From the NCBI GenBank assembly GCA_933822405.4, contig CAKOGP040001925.1, positions 199,899-263,898 of the forward strand: a DNA stretch of 64,000 nucleotides. Reading direction: 5' to 3'. Within the stretch, counting starts at the first letter, position 1, and the number at the start of each line of letters is the position of its first letter. Origin of the DNA: Cylindrotheca closterium. Taxonomy: Eukaryota; Bacillariophyta; Bacillariophyceae; Bacillariales; Bacillariaceae. This document shows, piece after piece, positions 30,903-41,318 of this stretch. The position numbers and the translations under genes were made by a program. Below the pieces are notes generated by a model that did not search any database, was not told the origin of the DNA, and was given only the letters and a program-made list of their open reading frames with translations.

Positions 30903-33026
30903 CTACATAATCTTCCCTTCAATTATTTGCCCAATTTTGGATTCCTCCTCCGTTGACACAATCTTTTCAAGTGACGCCTCTTCGCTTGGGCTCTCGTCCT
31001 CGTCAATAACATCAGCAATGACCGGCAAAGATCGTAGAGCCTTGGAAGCAAAGGAAGTGCTCACTTCACCATTCTTTTCTTCTATCTTGCGCTTGACATG
31101 CCGTTGCAATCGATCGATTTTGGTTTGCATCCTTTGAATGGATCGCAAAAGACCGTCGGTTTCGTAAATCTCGTCGCCCTCCGAACGGTTGCTATCATCA
31201 AAGTCACCACAGTATACCAAGGACTTCGCTGATGCATAACGTTCCATGGATGGACGTCCGTAGCTCGATGCAAGACGTTCCATGGATGGGCGTCCGGAAC
31301 ACGATGCAAGGCGCTCCATGGAAGGACGTGGCTTTTCGATGACTTCTTCTTCGTACTCCGAGTAGTTCGCTTCCATAGCTTCCCGTTGGGCTTCTCGTAA
31401 TTTCCTCTTGGCATGGCGCTTTCGGCGCCACGGCGATTCACATAAGGTAACTATGAAGGATATAAGAATCATGACGCCATGGAATACAAAGACACCACCC
31501 ACATCATTGGCCTGGAGCGAATATTTTGGATCCACAACCTCTACGTCATCCAATTTGGTACCGCCGCACAGTTGGATGTTATCCAAATTTCTCAAGTGTG
31601 TATTCCACAAGAAATCGATTGTCCCATCGGAAATCATTTCATGCAAATGAACGTCGAGGACGTGCCTGATGACGGAAGTGCAGAAGTTGGATGTGTCGAC
31701 CAAAGTTCCTGGTCCGCCCTTGTTGATGAATTGGACACGACCAACCCACTCCAAACTACAGTTGGGATTCTTGAACCTATCGTTCTTGAAAGCGTCAAAG
31801 TCAGCTGGAAGGGAACGGCAGGAAGATGCAAATGAGAGTCAGAAATTTGGAGACACGATTCACACATAAATGAAATCAACATTGCTCCTACCTTTTCTTG
31901 ATGCCATCAGATCACAACGTCCTGCTCTCAGACTTTCATAAACTGCATCAAAACTATCTTGTGGTCGAAAATCAATGCCTTCAAAAGCGCGACTGACTTG
32001 ACCATACACAGCTGCTCCAGATCGAACACATAGTGGCAATCGACCCTCGTCTACCCCCTGCAGAGTGTCTGCTAGAACCAACGGTCGCTGTTCGGCAACC
32101 AAATAGGAGGCAAGATTAGCCGTGTATGCAGCTGCCAAAATCAAGGACCACAAGGCAAGCGAGAATGAAAAAATACGCTTTGCAACCGTGTGCGGATTTT
32201 CGTACATGTGATGCTGCGTAATAGTGAGTGTGGTGAAGAATGTATCGAAGACCACAGTGTTGATTTTGTCGTCGGGAAATTCGATCTTATCAAGCGCCCA
32301 CCAGACGATGCCGCTGAAGAAAATAACTGCGCAACTCAAGTACCAGACGCCAACGCTGAAAGGACGCAAAAAGGCAGCCACATTGAACGTTGAAACCTGT
32401 TCAACTTTATTCTGAACAAGAATAGTCGAGGCATCAAACCAACCAACAGGGAAGGATATACCCAACCGCCTTCGTTCTTGATTGTGCACCCATTCCGCAA
32501 ATGAAAAATCGTACCGCGTTACAGCGTCCAGCAAGACATCTGTCCAAGTGAAGTTCGTTCCAGTCGTCGGATTGACGTCAAATGTACGCGGAGGTTGCAC
32601 AAAGGCGAAGGACTTCCGCCAACTAAATTTCCCTCTAGAAGCTAGCTCATCAAGGATCTTGACAAAAATTCCAGGGTCGTTCTCGTTGATTGACCAGTTG
32701 TTTGGATCTGGGTCACTTCGATTCAACCGCAAGTAAATATCATTCCCTTGATCGACAATGCCAACACTCAAGTCTAAACCTTCCAACAAATCCCTAATGT
32801 TTGTTGTGCCATTCGCATATTGAATGAATCGATCACAAACAAAGGTTCGGTGCGTAATATTCGAAAACTGAGGTGTTGTGAAGGAAGGCTTATCCTGTGC
32901 AGCTGCAAATAAGAATGAGCCACCTGAAGAACCTGAAGTAGGTTTCCTTATTAAGCATTCAAAATTTGATGCTGTGAATAGGAATAAAAAGGCAAAAAGC
33001 CACCTGTTGTACGAGCCTATCACCAT
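30903..33026 (-). CDS. Ionotropic glutamate receptor-like channel
   Basis: Two exons on the minus strand, 33026-31892 and 31804-30903, phase 1 GT-AG intron, 678 aa. Signal peptide at about 1-24. S1 ligand-binding lobe at about 86-205, including FSFAEWVHNQERRRLGISFP, which lines up with the ligand-contacting Arg region of iGluRs. M1 at about 225-246, pore loop at about 258-280, M3 at about 285-310 containing AAYTANLASYL, close to the SYTANLAAF hallmark. S2 lobe, then M4 (GGVFVFHGVMILISFIVTL). There is no amino-terminal domain. The cytosolic tail has three RPSMER[LY]AS repeats and a coiled-coil-like helix (SIQRMQTKIDRLQRHVK). Family knowledge: ligand-gated cation channels. The ligand is not predictable. 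It is nearly a mirror copy of the gene at 38860-40928, with the intron at the same place. Confidence 0.88.
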
Positions 33027-33568
33027 ATTGAATATATGTTGAGAATCAGCGCTGAATCAGCTATAGGTTTGCCGAAGAATTGAATAAGACTCTATAAGGT
33101 TCTGTAGTGCTGTGTACTCTCGCTTTAAATTTGCAATAATTGTTTCGTTTTCTGCGTCACGCGATGCGGTGCGGTGCTGCGAAGCCAAATCGTGCGAAAG
33201 TTATTCTGACAGCCTGTGTTCGCGCCTGCGGACGGACAGACGTTGGAATGAGAAGAGTTCGTTGGAAGGGATCTTGAAATAGCTACCGGTACATAGTATA
33301 GGTGGACCTCCTTTTTCCTGCAAGAAGGAATAACAAGTAACGGTTGATGCAAGCAAAAGCACTCTTAAAAAGCATCATATAATAGACTTATTTTTAAATA
33401 AAAAGGTACCAACATATGCAATTTGAACTAACTAGAAATACAAGAGTTACAAACGGACACCTATCCACCTACCCACCAATGAACATATCGCCAGGACCCG
33501 TCGATGAGCATTAGACATGAGTACCAGCAAGGAAAAGTGGCTTCTTCGAGTACCCCATTGATTCTTAA
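33027..33568. other. Intergenic region in the channel cluster
   Basis: Contains the promoter of the minus-strand channel gene starting at 33026. A TACCGGTA lies at 33284-33291. No gene is supported. Confidence 0.4.
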
Positions 33569-35473
33569 TCATCCCATTGCCAAAATGTTTTGTTGTGATT
33601 TCTTCTTCCCCATTTGACTCATAGTCGGCCTTTGGTAACCTGGAGAGGCCAACGACCTCTGGGACCTTGGGGAGGCGGTGTTCAGCAACGAAGGTCGCAC
33701 ACCACCACCTGGCGATGGTGTTGTCCCTCCCCCCGAATTGCGGGGAGATGAGTTGAGGCCACGGAAGGAGGCACCGCCAGGACTGGTTAGGCCACGGAAA
33801 GAGCTACCTAGGCCACGGAAGGAAGCACCTAGGCCTAGCCCACCGCCAGAGCCAGATCGGCTTGGTCTCTTTTCTCCACCGCATTCGTATTTCAGCTTGG
33901 CGATGGCTTGATCGATGGCAAGAATCCTCTTGAGGACTTCACTGTCAATATGGATGGGATCAGCTTCGCCGAGCATGTTGGCCTCGGTTGGTCCATTCTC
34001 CTTCAGCAAAAGGTCATGTTCCTCTTCCTGGGCTCTTCTCTTGCGTTCGAAGTGTTGTTCAATCATTGCCACAAAGAGTCCCAAAAAGGCGACGCCAGCG
34101 AACACAATAAAGATACCACCAATATCATTCAAGGTCAAAGAGTATCGAGTATCTTCTTTCGCAGCAACCTTGGCAGGACATTCGTAACTGGATAGGTCCG
34201 CCAGATAGTTTTCCCAAGCTTCTTCAACGAACTCGGTCATTTCGTGCATGTGCAAATCGAGGACATGTCCGACAAGAGAAGTACAAGTTGTGTTTGTATC
34301 GACAATCGTTCCCATGCCACCAAAGTTGATGTATTCCGGACGTCCTACCCATTCGAGGGTACAATCTGGGTTGGCCACTGGATTTCGTTCAAAGATATCA
34401 AAGTCCGCCCTACGGGTCGCCACCACTTTACAATCCCCTGCTAGAATTCTTTGATAATTCTCCAAGGACGTATCGGATCGAATAAAGTTCATGGTTTCGT
34501 AGTCGTTGGAGAGTGACTCAAAGACAGCATCTGCCTGTCGGACACAGACTGGAGTGAAACGAGAATCCAAGTCATCGAGACCGACGTACTGAAAGTCCGG
34601 TTCGGATTGCTGGATGAGAAAGGTTGCGAGGTTGGCCGTCAGAGACGACACGAAGACCATGGCAAATAGGGAGGAACTCATGTTGTGAAGTCGCTTCGCA
34701 TTGGAGCGGTCACTGTCGAATACAATTTCTACCATTCGAATCCGAAAGACCTTTTCCTTGGAGGTAATTTCTCTTGGTGATCCATCGTCTTCAATCTTGT
34801 CGAGAATCCATAGCATGGTACGGTTATAAAGAAAACCCAATGCAAAGAGTGCCCACAACGACCAGTGGAGAGGCCGAGTCCATGAGTTAAAGTTGAATTC
34901 ATTCTTGATACCCTCTCGAGTATTCCGAATAAAAATGGTAGACGTATCGTACCATCCCACAGGAAAATGGACACCCCGGCGTCTTCGTTCATGGGTGTGC
35001 ACCCATTCCGCAAAACTAATGTCATATCGCTCCACTGAATCCACCAGGACATCCGTCCAGGTAGCATCGAACTTTTGGGTCATATTGGGTGGCAAGATAC
35101 GAGCATAAGTCTCCCGCCAGGTAAAGTTACCACGTCTGGCTAGTTCGTCCAAAATTTCCACGAAAATGCCAGGAAATTGGTCGTTAATGGTAATGTTGTT
35201 GCGGTGCAAATTAAAGTAGAGAGGGTTGGGTTGATCCACCACTCCCACGCTCAATTGCAAACCGGACAGGGCGTCGCGAATTTCAAGCTGGCCGTTGGCG
35301 TAAGCCGCAAATCGGTCACAGACATTGGTGCGGTGATTTACATTCGAAAATTGAGGTGTGGTGTAAAAGGGAGCCTGTGCGTTTGTGACCACCATGGGGA
35401 GTGTGATGACTCCAACGAACAACCACAGGAGCGGTAGCTTACGGCACGTCATTCCCTTGTTCTGCGACATCAT
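33569..35473 (-). CDS. Divergent ionotropic glutamate receptor-like protein
   Basis: 634 aa, single exon. Signal peptide at about 1-32. The S1 lobe (about 73-185) keeps PGIFVEILDELARRGNFTW and ISFAEWVHTHERRRRG. M1 lies at about 203-225. The pore region differs from its three neighbours: in place of the TFTQHHMYWD-type sequence it reads KVFRIRMVEIVFDSDRSNAK, and M3 reads FVSSLTANLATFL, with SL replacing AY or GY before TANLA. The S2 lobe (ADFDIFERNP, CTLEWVGRPEY) and M4 (GGIFIVFAGVAFLGLFVAM) are kept. The tail is Gly/Ser-rich with SFRGL repeated (ASFRGLGSSFRGL and again). There is no intron, in contrast to two of the relatives. It may be a non-conducting or differently selective subunit; this is inference. 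Confidence 0.82.
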   Translation of the reverse strand: MMSQNKGMTCRKLPLLWLFVGVITLPMVVTNAQAPFYTTPQFSNVNHRTNVCDRFAAYANGQLEIRDALSGLQLSVGVVDQPNPLYFNLHRNNITINDQFPGIFVEILDELARRGNFTWRETYARILPPNMTQKFDATWTDVLVDSVERYDISFAEWVHTHERRRRGVHFPVGWYDTSTIFIRNTREGIKNEFNFNSWTRPLHWSLWALFALGFLYNRTMLWILDKIEDDGSPREITSKEKVFRIRMVEIVFDSDRSNAKRLHNMSSSLFAMVFVSSLTANLATFLIQQSEPDFQYVGLDDLDSRFTPVCVRQADAVFESLSNDYETMNFIRSDTSLENYQRILAGDCKVVATRRADFDIFERNPVANPDCTLEWVGRPEYINFGGMGTIVDTNTTCTSLVGHVLDLHMHEMTEFVEEAWENYLADLSSYECPAKVAAKEDTRYSLTLNDIGGIFIVFAGVAFLGLFVAMIEQHFERKRRAQEEEHDLLLKENGPTEANMLGEADPIHIDSEVLKRILAIDQAIAKLKYECGGEKRPSRSGSGGGLGLGASFRGLGSSFRGLTSPGGASFRGLNSSPRNSGGGTTPSPGGGVRPSLLNTASPRSQRSLASPGYQRPTMSQMGKKKSQQNILAMG

Positions 35474-36501
35474 ACGTTTCTGTGTAAGATGCGTTTCTTG
35501 TGTGTATTGTCCCTTTTCTTTCTACAAAAAGAAGTGTTTACGAATGTTTGTGTATGTCTGTTTGTTGTATGTGTATAGGTGACAGAATGTTCCTGTGATT
35601 TTTCAGAAGAAAACTCTCTCAACTTCAGCACTTCGGATAATGTGAAAAATCAGTGATCCAAAATGTGAATATTCTTGCTACTGATGTCAATGCAAATAAC
35701 AAATGGTTCAGCTTGTGTGAATTCTGTTGACAAACAAGCAAGCAATTGTATTCAGAAGGCTTTCTAGGGTGATGCTCCTGAATTTGATGCCTGCTGAAAC
35801 CAATCTATTGTTCGCACGGATTGCTGTGCAGGCTCCGCGTTTGTGCTGGCTGTTTGCACCAAGTCTGCTTTTGAATTTCGAGGAGCTACATTTCTCCACT
35901 TTTGGCTAAGTAAATTTGGAGTCTCCTATCAAAAGAATTTTCTGTCGTGAATTAACATTTAACACCCACATAATCAATTATGGATGGAGAGCAATGATCT
36001 TTTGTAAAAACGACAAGATTCTTCCTCTTGTGCATCACCCATGGAAGGGACCACACGTCGTACTTAGCTTCCGTAGAATACACTACGAGACCTTCGACAT
36101 TTTGAATTTCAAGTCGAATTCCCTACGACTACGAGAATTATTGCTCCATGACCAGCATGCGAGCTTTTTATATCTAGTCTAGACAAATAAATTCTGGTAG
36201 GGACCTCGCGTGGATTCTTTAAATGAAAGGAAGCTGCTTGGGCATCCTCGCAATACCAAATAAGAGTGTGCTTCTCAGGTCGATTTTGAAGGTGACAGCC
36301 AGCCTCTGAAGACTGTCATCATCTTTTTGAGCCTTTGTTGTTGGTTGTTGCTGCTGCTGAACTTCCAAGCACACGGAACATACTCCTATTACTTCAGCAT
36401 CTGGATCAATCAATCAGAAGCAGAAGCACACCTTACACGACCAATACAACACGAATTTTTCCTGAGGAAACCTTAAGAAATCTTAAGGCGTGAATAATAA
36501 T
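35474..36501. other. Divergent intergenic region in the channel cluster
   Basis: About 1 kb between two head-to-head channel genes, so it should hold two promoters. I see no gene, tRNA or mobile element in it. Short frames are not supported. Confidence 0.4.
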
Positions 36502-38316
36502 ATGAGGAAAACAATGAATTCGTTGAAAATGGGCAACCTCATGATGATGGTACTGTCGCTTCTACTTGCTGCTAGTCAGACCCAAGCTCAAGCTCCTAGT
36601 CTACTCCCTTTTTCCAAGGACAGCAATTTGACCCACCGTTCCAATGTCTGCGATCGATTTTTGGAGTATGCCAGTGGACAAGCCAATATTCGCGATGCGC
36701 TCAAGGGTTTGAATTTGACCGTCGGTGTTGTTGATCAACTGAACGATGTGTACATTCACTTTAATGAAGATGGCACCATCAAGGACGAGGATCCAGGAAT
36801 CTTTGTGATCATTTTGGATGAATTGGCACGCCGGGGTGGATTTGACTGGAGAAATAATTACGGTGTGGTCTACCCACCCAATGGGACCAATCCGGAAACG
36901 AATACTCCCTTCAACTGGACCGATGTCCTGTACGAATCCGTTTTGAACTATGATTTCAGCTTTGCGGAATGGGTCCACAATCAAGAACGCCGTGTGAGAG
37001 GAATTTCCTTCCCTGTGGGTTGGTACGATTCCTCTATCATTTTGGTCCAAAACCGTGTGGAAGAAGTGGTGACCTTTGATGTCACTGCCTTTTTGAGACC
37101 CTTTAGTAACGCTGTTTGGGGCATGATTGTGGGTGTCTTTATCGTCTCTGGTTTATTGTATTGGATGATTGATAAGATTGCCACCTGGGGGACCAATGAC
37201 GAAGTCAACTCGGTCTTGTATGACATGTTCTTGGCTACAATGACGTTTACTCAGCATCACATGTACTGGGATCCATCTGGGCATGGAAAACGTATCTTTG
37301 CCTTTTCGGCATCCTTCTGGTCCTTGGTCTTGGCCTCTGCTTACACTGCCAACCTTGCTTCTTTTCTGGTCAGTCAAGGGCAGCCTGCTGAGATTGCCAC
37401 CAGTTTGGCCGAAGTGGAAGCCCTGCAAATTCCTCTTTGCGTTCGTGCCAATGCTGCCGTCGAAGCGGACTTGAAAACCCGCTATCCGCAACTCATCTTG
37501 AACACGGATAGTGATTTCGACAAAATCTACGAATTTCTTCTTGCTGGCAAGTGCAAACTCTTGGCCACACGACCCTTTGATTTTGATCAATTCCGAAACA
37601 ATGAAGAGATCAACCCCGACTGCTCTCTACAATGGGTCGGAAGACAAGACAATAGCAACAAGGGAGGTCCTGCCACTCTTGTCGATACCAAGAGCTACTG
37701 TACTTCTCTCATCACTCATGTCCTCGAAATTCACATGAACGAGATGCTCGATGATCACTTTATTGATCTCACCTGGCAAGCCCACCTTCGCAACCAGTCC
37801 AACCATCAATGTGGAGCCCAAGAATCAGAATCCAAGGATGTCGATGGACAATATTCCCTGACCATTCTAGAAGTGGGTGGAATCTTTGTCTTTCACGGTG
37901 CCCTCGGATTGGTTTCCATTATTGTGGCCCTGCTGGAAATGTGGTGGAGGCGACGACAAGAACGAGGCGCGCTGCAATTTGCGGCCAAGGATCCAGAAGG
38001 CAAGGAAGCTCCTGTGGAGCATATTCGAATGGCTCAACGTGCCTCCAGCAACATGCCCGCCATGGCACACTATCAATCCTCCATGGCCTTGAAATCCATC
38101 ATCCACGATCGGGATAGTCAGCGCAAGAGTCGTACCAATTCTGGGTCTCCGATGCATGGTCGAGGAAGCGGCGGTGGTTATCGTGACGATGATGTCGACT
38201 TTAATGACGATGTTCTTGGTACCATCCAATCCCTGCAAACAGAAATGGAAAAGTTGCAAAACTACGTGGTAGAAAATCGTAACAAGCATCATGGGGACGG
38301 GTCGCTCGGAGCCTAA
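36502..38316 (+). CDS. Ionotropic glutamate receptor-like channel
   Basis: 604 aa from the ATG at 36502 (four codons after a GTG that opens the frame). Signal peptide at about 1-29. S1 keeps VGVVDQLNDVYIHF and FSFAEWVHNQERRVRGISFP. M1 is NAVWGMIVGVFIVSGLLYWM. The pore loop is MTFTQHHMYWDPSGHGKR, and M3 contains ASAYTANLASFLV, near the iGluR hallmark. S2 has CSLQWVGRQDNSNKGG and a conserved CTSLITHVL. M4 is GGIFVFHGALGLVSIIVALL, followed by a short cytosolic tail with a coiled-coil-like end (TIQSLQTEMEKLQNYV). The gene has no intron. Compared with the genes at 30903-33026 and 38860-40928 it shares the pore and M3 but not the intron, so intron loss, or gain in the others, has taken place within the cluster. 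Confidence 0.88.
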   Translation: MRKTMNSLKMGNLMMMVLSLLLAASQTQAQAPSLLPFSKDSNLTHRSNVCDRFLEYASGQANIRDALKGLNLTVGVVDQLNDVYIHFNEDGTIKDEDPGIFVIILDELARRGGFDWRNNYGVVYPPNGTNPETNTPFNWTDVLYESVLNYDFSFAEWVHNQERRVRGISFPVGWYDSSIILVQNRVEEVVTFDVTAFLRPFSNAVWGMIVGVFIVSGLLYWMIDKIATWGTNDEVNSVLYDMFLATMTFTQHHMYWDPSGHGKRIFAFSASFWSLVLASAYTANLASFLVSQGQPAEIATSLAEVEALQIPLCVRANAAVEADLKTRYPQLILNTDSDFDKIYEFLLAGKCKLLATRPFDFDQFRNNEEINPDCSLQWVGRQDNSNKGGPATLVDTKSYCTSLITHVLEIHMNEMLDDHFIDLTWQAHLRNQSNHQCGAQESESKDVDGQYSLTILEVGGIFVFHGALGLVSIIVALLEMWWRRRQERGALQFAAKDPEGKEAPVEHIRMAQRASSNMPAMAHYQSSMALKSIIHDRDSQRKSRTNSGSPMHGRGSGGGYRDDDVDFNDDVLGTIQSLQTEMEKLQNYVVENRNKHHGDGSLGA

Positions 38317-38859
38317 GCTTCTTGGGAAGAGAAAAAAACAGTCGGGAGAGCACAGAGCCAAAGGCAACCATCATTAGGACTAATGTACTACGATGCCTGT
38401 ATGGTTACGATTAGGACTCAGTATATAATATATGTTTGTATGAATTTAAAAATGAAATTAAACAGAACATCTTACAATCAATAGTAATGGAAACTTTCAA
38501 GCGGTGAATACTGAAACTTCAAGCAGAGATGCGGTGTTATTATGACCATTTCTTCTTCATATCTGAGTAAGAAGTCTGTGAGCGAGTGAGTCGTGACAAA
38601 AACCGAACATATATGGTTCCTGCGAAGAGTTAGTGATTCAATAGAAATCGCGTGGGGAAGAAGGCGCTGAGGTTCAAATTGTCCAATTTCGTCTGCCTTT
38701 GCCTGCATGTCCGCACCTCGAGCGACCTCGCTGCATGCAATTTTCAAAAGACAAACTTCTGTGGCATCCCATAGAACCTTCAGTGAGACTTCATTTTCAG
38801 TTTAGGGGCCAACATACATCTGATTCTCTGGCGATTGGCAGCACAGCATCAATATCGTT
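38317..38859. other. Intergenic region in the channel cluster
   Basis: 543 bases between two plus-strand channel genes; no gene or clear signal seen. AT-rich DNA lies near 38420-38465. Confidence 0.35.
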
Positions 38860-40928
38860 ATGGATACCTATAACAGGTGGCTATTTGCCTTTTTATTCCT
38901 ATTCACAGCATCAAATTATGAATGTTTAAGGAAACCTTCAGCTGGCTCAATACTATTTGCGGCTGCACAGGATAAGCCTACCTTCACAACGGCTCAGTTT
39001 TCGAACATTACGCATCGAACCTTTGTTTGCGACCGATTCGCGTCATATGCCAATGGCACAACCGATATTCGGGATTTATTGGAAGGTTTAGAGCTGAGTG
39101 TTGGCATTGTGGATCAAGGAAACGACATTTTCTTTCGGCTGAATCGTAGCGACCCAGACCCAAACAATTGGTTCATCAACGAGGACGATCCTGGAATTTT
39201 TGTCAAAATCCTTGATGAGCTGGCGTTTAGAGGGAAATTTACATGGCGCAATTCGTTTGCTTTTGTGCAACCTCCCCGTACACTGGACATCAACCCTGCC
39301 ACTGGATCGAACTTTACTTGGACAGATGTCTTGCTTGACGCTGTGACGCGGTACGACTTTTCATTTGCGGAATGGGTGCACAATCAAGAACGAAGGCGTT
39401 TGGGTATTTCCTTTCCTGTTGGTTGGTTTGATGCCTCGACTATTCTAGTTCAGAATTCAGTGGAAAAGGTTGCCGAGTTTGAGTACACTGCCTTTTTGCG
39501 TCCCTTCAGTACAGAAGTCTGGTACTTAATCTGTGCAGTCATTTTCTTCAGTGGTATCATGTACTGGATGATTGACAAGGTTGAATATCCCGACGACAAG
39601 ATCAACACTGTGGTCTATGATACCTTTTTGACCACACTGACTTTTACGCAGCATCACCAGTATTGGGATCCTTCGACTCATGGGAAGCGTATTTTTGGAT
39701 ATTCGGCTGCATTTTGGGCGCTGATTTTGGCATCTGGGTACACAGCCAATCTTGCCTCATTTCTGGTGGCCCAGCAGAGACCTGTCCTTTTGGCAGAAAC
39801 TTTGGAAGAGGTACAGCAAAAACAATTGCCCCTGTGTGTCCGGGCTGGAGCAGCTGTGTACGGTCAAGTCAGTCGCGCCTTTGACAAGGTTGACTTCCGG
39901 CCGGAAAATGACTTTGAAGCAGTGTACTCTAGTTTGAGAGCAGGGCGTTGCGATTTGATGGCGTCAAGAGCAGGTGCGGAATCCTATTGTCTCCTCCTCT
40001 GAAGAATTGTTCCATGCGTATCTGACAAAAACTGTTCTCTTTCTGCCATTCCTTTATTTCAGCCGACTTTGATGCTTTCAAGAACGACAACAGCAAGAAT
40101 CCCGACTGTAGTTTGGAATGGGTTGGCCGTGCCCAATTTGTCAATAAGGGTGGACCAGGAACTTTGGTCGACACATCCATCTATTGTACTTCCGTCGTCA
40201 GGCATGTCCTGGACGTCCACATGCACGAAATGATCTCCGAAGGAAGGCTTGACTTCTTGTGGAAGGACCACTTGAGAAGTCTGGATAACTACCAAATTTG
40301 TGCAGCTAGTACACTGGACGATGTTCAGGGTTTGGATGGAGATTACTCTCTCCAAGTCACGGATGTGGGTGGGGTCTTTGTATTCCATGGAATCTTGATT
40401 TTTATTTCCATCGTGGTCACACTTATCGAATCGCCGTGGCGCCGAAAGCGCCATCGCAAGAAGGCTGCTCGTGCTGCTGAGGATGATGTAGTGTACGAGG
40501 AGAAGGTGCGGCCTTCCATGGAAAGTCTTTCCAAGATGAGATCCATGAAGAACTTGGTTGGTGCGGAAATGTCCAATTTCTATCAAGTGTACTCTGACAA
40601 GGACGATAGTTACGCGCTAACGGCGACAGACAAGATTCACGACTCCATTCGACTGGACGAGTCCTTCCAAATTCCACCCGATGGTCTTTTGCGCTACATT
40701 CAAACGATGCAAGCCACAATAAATACAGTACAGATGCAGGTGGAAGCAGTACAGATGCGCAAGTTGCAAGGAGAGGATGGAATGGACAATCCAGACGAAA
40801 CCAAGAAGCTGAATTCACGATTGTCCATCATTGAGGATGAAAATGAGGATGGCCCCACTGCAGATGATGATACGCCGCCGAATGAGGACGATCTATCCAG
40901 TGGTGGGAATCCAAACGAGGGGAAATGA
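38860..40928 (+). CDS. Ionotropic glutamate receptor-like channel
   Basis: Two exons, 38860-39973 and 40063-40928, phase 1 GT-AG intron, 659 aa. The start YNRWLFAFLFLFTASNYEC is almost the same as in the gene at 30903-33026. S1 has LSVGIVDQGNDIFFRLNRSD and FSFAEWVHNQERRRLGISFP; M1, pore loop (TFTQHHQYWDPSTHGKR) and M3 (ASGYTANLASFLV) follow. The splice rejoins SRA with DFDAFKND, as in the paralog. S2 has CSLEWVGRAQFVNKGG. M4 is GGVFVFHGILIFISIVVTL. The tail has a single RPSMESLS box where the paralog has three, and a coiled-coil-like helix. Expected role: ligand-gated cation entry at a membrane. The pair on opposite strands flanks the two intronless members, consistent with an inverted duplication. 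Confidence 0.88.
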
Positions 40929-41318
40929 ACGATTTTAGTTATTTTAATCGCCATATATAAACGTTAGTGTGTATTACATACCAGACCTGTTATGTTGCTT
41001 TGGCATGGTACGGAATTGTTTAACGTTGCAGTATTCAAGTATTCAATGTGTTGATGATCTAATTCTCGGCACGATTCCAGTTGCATTCAACAATACTCAA
41101 ATACGCAGTAAAAATAGAAGACAGGGGAGGGGGAATGAGAAGACTAAGAGTATAAAGACAAGTGACTCTATATATATTATGGTGATGTACAGTAAGCTTT
41201 TTTGATGTAGCTATAGTAAGCTTTCTTCCAATAGAATCGACTTCTTTCCTTTGAGCTTTTGACTTTGTTGTTTTAGAGAATCCAGTATGCGAATCCAATG
41301 GCCAGAAGTTATCGTATC
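40929..41318. other. Convergent intergenic region
   Basis: Lies between the 3' ends of a channel gene and a RING-H2 gene. A short direct repeat, AGTAAGCTTTTTTGATGTAG next to AGTAAGCTTTCTTCC, lies at about 41190-41230. No gene is seen. Confidence 0.4.
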
